A program made the position numbers and the translations under genes. From the NCBI GenBank assembly GCA_937120965.1, contig CAKZKA010000058.1:1-64000 (forward strand): DNA of 64,000 nucleotides, in the 5' to 3' direction. This DNA is from an uncultured Chloroflexota bacterium (GTDB lineage Bacteria > Chloroflexota > Chloroflexia > Chloroflexales > Chloroflexaceae). A model generated the notes under the pieces. The model did not search any database and was not told where the DNA came from. It worked only from the letters and a program-made list of their open reading frames with translations. Below, one piece after another: positions 44,794 to 52,513 of this stretch; positions within the stretch are counted from its first letter, which is position 1, and each line of letters begins with the position of its first letter.

Positions 44794-45693
44794 ATGCGGA
44801 TTCACATCTCCTGGAAAGCGTTGCTGGCCGTCGTCATCTTTTTGACGGCTGTGGCGTTGCTGCTCCGCTCCGCCTCACGGCTCTGGACATCGGAGGCGCA
44901 GACTGGCGTGACTATCAGCCCGGCCCCTACGCAGAGCACGGCTCTCACTCCTGTTGCTGCCACCCTGGCGCCGACGAACTGGCCCACTGTGGCGGCCCCG
45001 GCTACACCGTCCTCTTCCAATACACTGACCCCGGCCTTCAGTATTACCGACACGCCCGTTCCTTCTCCACAGCCAACCCTGCGGCTGCCTACTCCTACGC
45101 CCCTTCAACCGCCTACCCGCGAACCGACACCGGCGCCCAATCCGCTGATGATCGTTGCCCAGGGGTTCGGGCAGCGCGCTGGTACCGCCAGTTACGCCTT
45201 CGTGGTCAGCAATCCCAATCCTAAGCTTCTTGCCCAGAACGTGCGCTACCAGGTCGCCGCCTACAACGCCGAGGGCATCGTGCTGCTGACGGACACTGAT
45301 ACGATCCCTCAGATTGGCCCGGGACAGCGTATGGGCGCGGCCAAACAGGTAACTCTACCATCGAGTCTTACCATTACGCGCATTGAGGTCCTGATCCGGC
45401 CCGGTCAGTTTGTGCAGGCGCCACCGCTCCAGGAACTGCCTGTATCCAACGCCGCTTTTATTCAGGGCGATCCGCCGAATATCACTGCCATTCTCTCCAA
45501 TCCGTTGAACCGTGATCTCGCCAACCTGAAAGTGGTCGGGATTGCCTACGATGATGTCGGGATCATCGGCGGCGGGACAGTTGATCTGCCCTTCGCGCCG
45601 GCCAGGGGCCAGGCGCCGATCAGCATTCCCGTAAGCACCAGCCAGGTGGCTACCCGGGTCGAGTTTTTCGCCCAGGTGAGCACGTCGCCCTAA
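44794..45693 (+). CDS. Membrane-anchored protein with Pro/Thr stalk, unknown function
   Basis: The 299-aa product has an N-terminal membrane helix (about residues 8-26), roughly 85 residues of Thr/Pro-rich stalk (T-P-T-P-L-Q-P-P-T-R-E-P-T), and an exported beta domain of two similar halves (N-P-N-P-K-L-L-A-Q-N-V-R-Y-Q-V and N-P-L-N-R-D-L-A-N-L-K-V-V-G). Each half resembles an FxLYD-like immunoglobulin-type fold with an N-P....N/L-V pattern. No enzymatic motif is seen. It lies at the start of the plus-strand polysaccharide block and may be a surface or envelope protein. Confidence 0.7.
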   Translation: MRIHISWKALLAVVIFLTAVALLLRSASRLWTSEAQTGVTISPAPTQSTALTPVAATLAPTNWPTVAAPATPSSSNTLTPAFSITDTPVPSPQPTLRLPTPTPLQPPTREPTPAPNPLMIVAQGFGQRAGTASYAFVVSNPNPKLLAQNVRYQVAAYNAEGIVLLTDTDTIPQIGPGQRMGAAKQVTLPSSLTITRIEVLIRPGQFVQAPPLQELPVSNAAFIQGDPPNITAILSNPLNRDLANLKVVGIAYDDVGIIGGGTVDLPFAPARGQAPISIPVSTSQVATRVEFFAQVSTSP

Positions 45694-45894
45694 CCAGGCC
45701 GACTTCTACGACGACAGGCTGTAACATTTCTGTAAAATCTGTACAGGTCATGTTTAGACAATATTTAGGAACTCCCGCTACCCTGGATTATGCGCGCTAC
45801 GGTAGCACGGTCTATTCGCATCGAGAGCATCCGCAGCCCATGTAGCCAGGTCGGGTGCCTGCGGCTGCGCCCGCGCCTGAATGATCGATACGAC
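45694..45894 (+). promoter_or_regulatory. A/T-rich upstream region of gmhB
   Basis: The segment 45715-45775 is notably A/T-rich (AACATTTCTGTAAAATC, TTTAGACAATATTTAGG) and includes the inverted repeat CTGTAAAATCTGTACAG (45730-45746), a possible operator. This is the probable promoter region of the gmhB-wzz-propeller transcript; no standard -35/-10 pair can be fixed with confidence. Confidence 0.4.
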
Positions 45895-46536
45895 ATGAAT
45901 CACCAATCCTCGACGCGATGGCGGAACGTGTTTCTGGATCGAGACGGTGTCATCAATGAGAATCGCGTTGACCACGTCAAGACGTGGGCAGAGTTCCACT
46001 GGTTGCCAGGAGCGCTGGAAGGGCTGCGCTTGCTGACCGAGCACGGCTTTCGTATCTTTATTGTCACCAATCAGGCTGCTGTTAATCGCGGCCTGATCAC
46101 ACGTTCTGATCTGACGGAGATCCATCGGCGTATGATCACCGTTGCCGCAGCTCATGGCGCCACGATCGCCGGGTTACGCTTCTGCCCGCACCGCCCAGAC
46201 GAAGCGTGCGGCTGCCGAAAGCCTCAGCCCGGTATGTTGTTGGACCTGGCCAGGGAGCACCAGGTGGATCTTGCTGCGGCGTACATGATCGGCGATGCGC
46301 CATCCGACATCGCAGCCGGTCAGGCTGCAGGCTGCCGGACAATCCTCGTGCTGAGTGGGCGCACGCCACTCGACCATCCCGGCGTTCAGGAACACCCGCC
46401 GACGCACATTGCTGCGAACTTGCTCGATGCGGCGCGCTGGTTATGCGCCCGAGCGGCATGTGTCCCCTTCCCGGCTGAGCAACAGAAACGCGATTCGTAC
46501 ACGCTGGATCATCCAGCACCTGTATATAGCAAATAA
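45895..46536 (+). CDS. gmhB: D-glycero-D-manno-heptose 1,7-bisphosphate 7-phosphatase (HAD family)
   Basis: Removes the 7-phosphate from heptose bisphosphate, the step after HddA. The 213-aa HAD phosphatase has nucleophile Asp15 and acid Asp17 in F-L-D-R-D-G-V, T-N-Q-A-A-V-N-R-G, the zinc-binding C-P-H-R-P-D-E-A-C-G-C-R-K-P loop specific to GmhB and histidinol-phosphatase relatives, and the G-D-A-P-S-D-I motif. ATG 45895 gives a normal GmhB length; the frame is open back to 45790. With hddA it points to GDP-heptose (or ADP-heptose) synthesis. Isomerase and nucleotidyltransferase genes are not in the window. Confidence 0.9.
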   Translation: MNHQSSTRWRNVFLDRDGVINENRVDHVKTWAEFHWLPGALEGLRLLTEHGFRIFIVTNQAAVNRGLITRSDLTEIHRRMITVAAAHGATIAGLRFCPHRPDEACGCRKPQPGMLLDLAREHQVDLAAAYMIGDAPSDIAAGQAAGCRTILVLSGRTPLDHPGVQEHPPTHIAANLLDAARWLCARAACVPFPAEQQKRDSYTLDHPAPVYSK

Positions 46537-46554
46537 CCTGACAGGAGCTGGCCC

Positions 46555-48597
46555 ATGCTTACCTGGCAAGATGTTTTAACATATGTGCGAATCTTTTTGC
46601 GCTGGTGGTTTGTGCTCGCCCTGGCAGTGGCACTTGCTGTCGGCACGGCCTGGTACATGTTGCGCCAGCAACCGGATGTCTACTTTTCGCAGGCCACGCT
46701 GATGGTGGGCAATAATTTCGAGGTCTCCGCGCCCAGCCAGGCACAGGTCGCTCTGAGTAATGTGCTGGCCGATTACTACGCTGCCCTGGCCAAGCGCGAG
46801 GTTATTCTCGCTCCTGTGGTTGAGCGCCTGCAACTCACCTTTCCATGGCAGATCATTCGCGACCGCATGCTGGCTACCCGCGTCGATCGGGGCGCCAATC
46901 TGCTTGAAATCAAGATCACCGACACCAATTCGGAGCGCGCCGCTGCCATTGCTAACGCTATCGCCGAGGAGTTGATTGCCTACACTCCCAATGCTCCCGA
47001 GAAGATTGCGGCCCAGCAGGCCGAGATCAGTCGCCGACTGGAGGAAGCCCAGGCCGGTATGCAGGCGGTGGATGCAAAGATCGCCGAGCTTGAAGAACGT
47101 CTCAAGAACCTCACCTCGGCCATCGATATCTCGGACGTTCAACAGCAACTCCAGGCGCTCCAGATGACCCGCCAGCGCTACCTCGATGAGTACACAAACC
47201 TGATCAACCTCAGTAACCAGACTTCGGCCAACAGCCTCGCCCTCTTCGAGGCCGCTCGCCCCGCCCTGGGGCCGCTGCCCCAGAAGCGCCTTCAGACCCT
47301 GGCGACCGCCGGGATCGGCGGGTTGCTGATGGCAATTGTGGCTGCTCTGGTCCTCGATCGGCTCGATGAACGCTGGCGCACCAGCAGCGAACTGCAGAGT
47401 CGCACTGGCATTAGAAGTCTCGGCGAACTTTCGGAACTCCCACCGCACGCGACCGAGAACTGGCAGGCCGAGAGCAAACGCCACGAGTCCGTGAACAAAC
47501 TCTACTCGAACATAGTTCACGCGGCGCGCAGCAAACTGCCGCGAACACTCCTGGTCAGTAGTCCTCAGGCCAATACGGCGCGCAGCTCGGTCGCCATCGA
47601 TATCGCCAGAATGTACGTCCGCACAGGTCATCGCGTCTTGCTGGTCGACACTGAGGGTGATACGACCCATATACCGCGGCTATTTGATCAGCGCGCCAAC
47701 CGACGCAACGCCAACGATGCCAACGGCAGACCGGTTGACGTGCCTGGTAGCCTGTGGGCCTATGTTCATCGAACCCGTACGCCCAACCTGCTGGTGCTCT
47801 CAGGCCGTGAAGCCGGCTATTCGCGCTTCTCCGAACTGGTTCCGCTGGTCTTCTGGCCAGAAATGCTCAACCACTTGCGCCAGGCAACCGATGTGGTGAT
47901 CTTCGACGGTCCGGCAGCACTTGCAGGGCCCGAGGCAGGGTTGCTCGCTCCCCTGGTGGACGGGGTTTTGCTCGTGCTCAACGGCCGTTCCGATAGCCGC
48001 TCGGTAGTGATTGACGCCCGCAAACAGTTGACCAGTGAGCCCGATACGCGCTTTCTCGGCGCCGTGGTCGCCACGCCAGCACCTCGTGCCCTTCAGAGTC
48101 CCTCCGCCGCCAGCACGAAGAGTGGCGGCTTCCGGATCTCTGTTACCCGTAACGGTATTACGATTTTGCTCGGCGATCAGGAAACCACACCGGCTTCGCC
48201 CTACGACCAGACGCACCTCTCAACCCCAAGGCTGCTGACTACAACTGAAACACCGGCGAGCGTCAGCCAGGCCCACGGCAATGCGGCCGCTTCAACCAAC
48301 CCTGCGTCGGAAAGCATTACCCTGGAGGACCTGCTCGAATGTGAGCGCGGCGCCGCGGACGTGCCGCCAGATTTCTCGAGCGCCTGGGAACCGAGACCAC
48401 AGGTCATCATTACCCCACCGCCTGATGAGACGCCCCCGGAGCAGATCGTCGATAATGGCAGCTATCGCAGCACCACGCCACCCTCTCGCCAGCGCCGCGT
48501 GCGGATTGCTAGCAGTCGCTACGCGGCCCGTCAGGACGAGCGCACGTATCGGACCACCAGTACCGATGGGAACCAGGGTCTTTCAACCGACGTATGA
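46555..48597 (+). CDS. Wzz-like polysaccharide co-polymerase with degenerate tyrosine-kinase (BY-kinase) domain
   Basis: Probably controls chain length and export of a surface polysaccharide. The N-terminal half is a Wzz domain: helix at about residues 13-33, periplasmic coiled coil around 140-215, second helix at about 252-272. The C-terminal half follows the CpsD/Wzc kinase fold, but its P-loop reads S-S-P-Q-A-N-T-A-R-S-S, aligning with S-x-P-x-P-G-E-G-K-S-T; both Gly and the catalytic Lys (now Arg343) are lost. Walker A' (V-L-L-V-D-T-E-G-D) and Walker B (D-V-V-I-F-D-G-P) shapes remain. There is no Tyr-rich tail; the C-terminus is Pro/Thr-rich. It starts 18 bp after gmhB and overlaps the next gene by ATGA. 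Confidence 0.85.
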   Translation: MLTWQDVLTYVRIFLRWWFVLALAVALAVGTAWYMLRQQPDVYFSQATLMVGNNFEVSAPSQAQVALSNVLADYYAALAKREVILAPVVERLQLTFPWQIIRDRMLATRVDRGANLLEIKITDTNSERAAAIANAIAEELIAYTPNAPEKIAAQQAEISRRLEEAQAGMQAVDAKIAELEERLKNLTSAIDISDVQQQLQALQMTRQRYLDEYTNLINLSNQTSANSLALFEAARPALGPLPQKRLQTLATAGIGGLLMAIVAALVLDRLDERWRTSSELQSRTGIRSLGELSELPPHATENWQAESKRHESVNKLYSNIVHAARSKLPRTLLVSSPQANTARSSVAIDIARMYVRTGHRVLLVDTEGDTTHIPRLFDQRANRRNANDANGRPVDVPGSLWAYVHRTRTPNLLVLSGREAGYSRFSELVPLVFWPEMLNHLRQATDVVIFDGPAALAGPEAGLLAPLVDGVLLVLNGRSDSRSVVIDARKQLTSEPDTRFLGAVVATPAPRALQSPSAASTKSGGFRISVTRNGITILLGDQETTPASPYDQTHLSTPRLLTTTETPASVSQAHGNAAASTNPASESITLEDLLECERGAADVPPDFSSAWEPRPQVIITPPPDETPPEQIVDNGSYRSTTPPSRQRRVRIASSRYAARQDERTYRTTSTDGNQGLSTDV

Positions 48598-50321
48598 GCA
48601 CTCTGCCGCACCTGGCGCCCGATGGCCAGCCAACAGCTCACTCAGCGCCCCGAAAACCCTGCGTAGCGCGCCACAGCCTCCAGGCGACGTGGGAGCGAAA
48701 AGGTTCCGTGCTCGGACATCTCCGAGCACGGGATGTCTCGCCCGCCGGGCTGCGTCACGCCACCAGACCCTTGCGCTTGTTACCGCCACTCCTGCCGATG
48801 CTGCTGATTGGCATCCTTCTGCTTGGAATACACGGGACGGAACGGCCCGCCCTCGCGTCCGGGGGCTGGAGCGCGCCATTCGACATCTCCGATGACCAGT
48901 TCGGCTGGTTTCCCGATGTCGCCGCTGATGTGCAGGGCGCGGTCCACGTCATCTGGGGCAGCGGCATGCTCAGCGCCAATCCAGACCCGAACGATCCCAA
49001 CCTTTCCTCGCGCGACCTGCTACGCTACCGCGTGCTGCGCGAAGGTCGCTGGTCGCCGATGAACGATATCGCCTTCACCTGTGTGGGTGGCTTTACAGTG
49101 CGAAACAGCATCACGGCTGTCCCTGACGGTCATCTACATGTGCTTTTCCGTAGCTGCACCGACGTAAGCGCGGTCCGTGCTCGGGCACAAGAGGCCTGGT
49201 CGGCCGGAGCATGGACCGAGCCGCGGCGCCTGGGCGGTAGTTATTACAATGCTATCGCTGCTGACAGTAAGGGCGTTCTCCACGCTTTTTACAACGAAGG
49301 GCTCTTCGGCACCGAAGAAGGCAATCGGCTGCTTAGCGAGATCTTTTACCGCCGCTCAACCGATGGCGGCCAGACCTGGACGGTGCGGGCCAATCTCGCC
49401 CAGTTGCCCGACGGCGATGAGCGCATGCAGGTAAAAGTGGATGGACGCGACCGGGTGCATCTGGTCTGGGATAATGGGAGTGACTGGTATCTGGGTACGG
49501 GTCAGCCCGGGTATGGCGTCTACCGACGCTCCGATGATGGCGGCGAAACGTGGCGCGAGCCGGTGTTCTTCAGAACTGCTGATGGCCCGGTCGCGCAGAC
49601 CACCCTGGGACTGATCGGCGATAATCCTATTGTGGTCTATCGCAGCGGTTTTGGCACCGACATTTACTATCAGGTTTCACGTGACGGCGGGGATACCTGG
49701 AGCGAACCCCGGCGGATTTCCGGAATACGTACCCGTGATGGCGGCAGAAGTACCAGTCTCGACACTTACGCGATGGCAACTGACAGCGCTGGCCGCGTTC
49801 ACCTGCTGGTCTCCGGTTTTCTCGAAGACAGCATCGCGGCGATTCCGATGCTGCTCCATCTCACCTGGAACGGCGAAACCTGGTCGGCGCCAGAGGTTGT
49901 GGCAGCAACGATGAATTGGCCTATGTGGCCACGTCTGGCTGTCGCCGGGGGAAACCAGCTCCACGCCGTCTGGTTCAGTTACACAGACGCGAGCGGTTGG
50001 GGGGAACGCCGAGTCTGGCACAGCAGCAAGACCGTTGATGCGCCCCCCATAGCACCGTTGCCATTCAACGAGTTCCCCTCGACATCCGAGGTAGCCAGCG
50101 CATCCCCTCCGGTTACGCCGGCAGGCCAATCGACCCTGCCCACGGGCCAGATGCCCACGACTCCACCTGCGCTGCCCGATGAGATTCGCGCGACGCCACC
50201 ACCCGACGTTATGGCGAGCGCCAATTCGCTGCTCATTCACGGACTCGCCCTTGCGCCAGTCGTTGGTCTGATCATCGTGGTTCTTGCACTCACGCTGTCG
50301 CGCCGTAACCATAACCGCTAA
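48594..50321 (+). CDS. Membrane-anchored Asp-box (BNR) beta-propeller protein 1
   Basis: The 575-aa product has an N-terminal hydrophobic segment (L-R-L-L-P-P-L-L-P-M-L-L-I-G-I-L-L-L-G, near residue 60) after a basic leader, a sialidase-like propeller with Asp-box motifs (R-S-T-D-G-G-Q-T-W, R-S-D-D-G-G-E-T-W, S-R-D-G-G-D-T-W), a Pro/Thr linker and a C-terminal helix ending R-R-N-H-N-R. The propeller should face outward. Sialidase catalytic residues (Arg triad, Tyr) could not be identified, so it may be a binding or scaffold propeller. The start overlaps the Wzz stop (ATGA), implying coupled expression. Confidence 0.8.
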   Translation: MSTLPHLAPDGQPTAHSAPRKPCVARHSLQATWERKGSVLGHLRARDVSPAGLRHATRPLRLLPPLLPMLLIGILLLGIHGTERPALASGGWSAPFDISDDQFGWFPDVAADVQGAVHVIWGSGMLSANPDPNDPNLSSRDLLRYRVLREGRWSPMNDIAFTCVGGFTVRNSITAVPDGHLHVLFRSCTDVSAVRARAQEAWSAGAWTEPRRLGGSYYNAIAADSKGVLHAFYNEGLFGTEEGNRLLSEIFYRRSTDGGQTWTVRANLAQLPDGDERMQVKVDGRDRVHLVWDNGSDWYLGTGQPGYGVYRRSDDGGETWREPVFFRTADGPVAQTTLGLIGDNPIVVYRSGFGTDIYYQVSRDGGDTWSEPRRISGIRTRDGGRSTSLDTYAMATDSAGRVHLLVSGFLEDSIAAIPMLLHLTWNGETWSAPEVVAATMNWPMWPRLAVAGGNQLHAVWFSYTDASGWGERRVWHSSKTVDAPPIAPLPFNEFPSTSEVASASPPVTPAGQSTLPTGQMPTTPPALPDEIRATPPPDVMASANSLLIHGLALAPVVGLIIVVLALTLSRRNHNR

Positions 50322-50425
50322 CGTGAACAGATGGGGAAACCGGGTTTCCCCATGCCCCTGCCCATGGGGTGGAAAGCCCTCCCCACCGGGAGGGATTGGG
50401 AGGGCTTCGCCCTCCCAAGAACAAT
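50322..50425. repeat. Repeat unit forming the leader of the second propeller gene
   Basis: Holds GTGAACAG, the 19-bp palindrome (50333-50351, central G), CCCTCCCCACCGGGAGGG, and a GGGAGGGC-TTC-GCCCTCCC hairpin (50399-50417) whose end lies 8 bp from ATG 50426. Confidence 0.8.
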
Positions 50426-51994
50426 ATGGCTCACCTCCGCATCCAACTGTTCTGCTGCTTGCTCGGCCTCGTGGCCCTCGTTCCGCTCTCAGCAGCCCGG
50501 GCGCGTCCATTGTTTACCTGGGAGCCTCCGTTACGTCTTTCTGACCCGGCTACAAGCACCATAGCCTTCGCCCCTGACCTTACCGTGGATGGCGATGGCC
50601 GGATCCACGTGATCTGGTCCGGTGTCCTCAACCGCACGAACGAACGGACGAGGCTCGCCGACACCCTGATGTACCGCATGCGCGTTGATGGGGTCTGGTC
50701 TACACTCGAGCCAATCGTGCTGCGTGAACGGCGGTCTAGTGGTGACACCTCTTCTCCCCTGGTTAGCGATGCGGCGATGGATAATCCACGCTTTGCCGTG
50801 CTTGGAAGACTTGTGAGCGCGCCTGACGCCAGACTGCACATTGTCACCACCACTGATGGTAGGCAGCAGTACTTGCAGGCACCCTGGAACGAGGTGGTAC
50901 GCATGGCCCTCCTGCTGCCCCCGGTCGAACTTGGCACGGGGAGCGCCACAGCGATTGCCAGCGATCCGAACGGAACGCTGCACGTTGTGTTTGCCGCTCC
51001 TGCGCAACGTTCCGGGCCCGGCGCCCAACCCTGCGCCGCGTGCCAGAACGTGCGCTACCGCCGCTCAACCGATGGCGGCCTTACCTGGACGCGCGCCGAG
51101 AACCTTTCGTTGCTGGATGGGACAAACCTGGCTCCTCAGATCGGCGCCGATGACCTGGGCCAGATTCACCTGCTCTGGGAATATCAAGGCTCCGGACAAC
51201 CTGGCGAAGCAGCCTTGCCGATCTACCGTCGTTCCGCCGATGGCGGACAACGCTGGGAGGCGCCTATCCCGCTGGGCGTTCCGGACGACTGGCTCTCTCA
51301 AGTCACCCTTGGCATAGGACGTGGCGGCCAGTTGCTTGCGCTCTACGCCAGCGCAACTTCCGGCACTCTGTTCTTCCAGAGTTCCAACGACGGCGGGCAA
51401 ACCTGGTCGCAGCCAGGGCTGGTGCCTGAAGTGATCAGTTCCGCTCTAACCCCCACATCCGGGCGACGCTTCAGCCTCGCGGTTGATGGCGCCGGGCGCT
51501 TCCATCTGCTTGTGGTGGGAGTAGCGCCTATCACAGGGGTCACCGAGCAGCAGTTGTGGCACCTCACCTGGGATGGCCGGAACTGGTCGTTACCCGAGCC
51601 GCTGCCAGTCGAAGGGACAGCGCCCCGCGATCCACGCCTCGCGGTGGAACGCGGCAACCGGCTCCACGCCGTCTGGACGACTACCGAAGTTGACGATGAG
51701 AAGGGCGCATACCAGACGATCTGGTACTCCAGCGTCTCAGTAGACGCCCCTGAAGTGGCACCTCTGCCGACGTTTACCCCCATTCCTAAGATCCTCCCTA
51801 CACCCACCCCCATACCAACACCCAGGCCCACGCCAACCCCTCTGCCGGATGAAAGCCGGAACCGGCCCGTCATTGAGGGACCACCCCGCTGGGAAGGCGA
51901 AAGCCTTGAGATCCTGTTCATCGCCTTCCTACCGGTGCTACTGATCATCGCTGTTGTGGCCTGGTGGTTCAGGCGCAATAGCCGGTCGGGCTGA
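50426..51994 (+). CDS. Membrane-anchored Asp-box (BNR) beta-propeller protein 2
   Basis: A 522-aa paralogue of the preceding gene product. It has a signal peptide (F-C-C-L-L-G-L-V-A-L-V-P-L-S-A-A-R-A), a propeller with Asp boxes (R-S-T-D-G-G-L-T-W, R-S-A-D-G-G-Q-R-W, S-S-N-D-G-G-Q-T-W), a T-P-T-P-rich linker and a C-terminal helix (F-L-P-V-L-L-I-I-A-V-V-A-W-W) ending R-R-N-S-R-S-G. Shared features with protein 1, including S-V-D-A-P and N-R-L-H-A-V-W segments, indicate tandem duplication. ATG 50426 follows a repeat hairpin directly, and no Shine-Dalgarno sequence is visible. Confidence 0.8.
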   Translation: MAHLRIQLFCCLLGLVALVPLSAARARPLFTWEPPLRLSDPATSTIAFAPDLTVDGDGRIHVIWSGVLNRTNERTRLADTLMYRMRVDGVWSTLEPIVLRERRSSGDTSSPLVSDAAMDNPRFAVLGRLVSAPDARLHIVTTTDGRQQYLQAPWNEVVRMALLLPPVELGTGSATAIASDPNGTLHVVFAAPAQRSGPGAQPCAACQNVRYRRSTDGGLTWTRAENLSLLDGTNLAPQIGADDLGQIHLLWEYQGSGQPGEAALPIYRRSADGGQRWEAPIPLGVPDDWLSQVTLGIGRGGQLLALYASATSGTLFFQSSNDGGQTWSQPGLVPEVISSALTPTSGRRFSLAVDGAGRFHLLVVGVAPITGVTEQQLWHLTWDGRNWSLPEPLPVEGTAPRDPRLAVERGNRLHAVWTTTEVDDEKGAYQTIWYSSVSVDAPEVAPLPTFTPIPKILPTPTPIPTPRPTPTPLPDESRNRPVIEGPPRWEGESLEILFIAFLPVLLIIAVVAWWFRRNSRSG

Positions 51995-52513
51995 AGTGTA
52001 TAGTGCGCTTCTACGGGAGGGATCAGAAGGGCTGCGTCCTCCCGGGAGTCTCTCGTTTCACCACGGCGTTTTGCGCCCCGCGTATGGTGCCTGAGGTGAA
52101 CATACGGGGAAACCGGGTTTCCCCATCCCCCTGCCTGTGGGGTGCCAGCCGCTCCCACCAGCGGTTGGGACATGGGGAAACCGGCTTTCCCCAACCCCCT
52201 CCCCGGCGGAAGCGTTTGGGAGGGCTGCGCCTTCCCAGAAACAAACCCGGTGGTACCAGGCGCCCTCCACAGCAGTTGGGGTATGGGGAAACCGGCTTTC
52301 CCCAACCCCCTCCCCGGCGGGAGCGTTTGGGAGGGCTGCGCCCTCTCAGAACAAAGCCTATTCTTATCCTGGCGGGGTGCGGCGCAGCCGCATGGACGTC
52401 GGACAAAAATAACAAACGTGTCAGTCAGGAGAGATTGCAAGTTTACCTACTACTTAGACGTTTCTGATATCCTCTCCTGCGAGACGTCAGAGTGCTGCCC
52501 GCAGGGACATCGC
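51995..52513. repeat. 519-bp intergenic repeat region
   Basis: No gene is seen. A GCGCCCCGCGTATGGTGCC end and TGAGGTGAACATACGGGG lead into a 19-bp palindrome (52106-52124), followed by two slightly imperfect palindromes with CCGGCTTT (52174-52192, 52285-52303) in a near-duplicate pair of segments. GGGAGGGC-TGC hairpins with one mismatch lie near 52217 and 52329. The last 110 bp (from about 52400) are A/T-rich, with inverted AGGAGAG/CTCTCCT boxes, and probably contain the promoter of the next gene. Confidence 0.7.
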
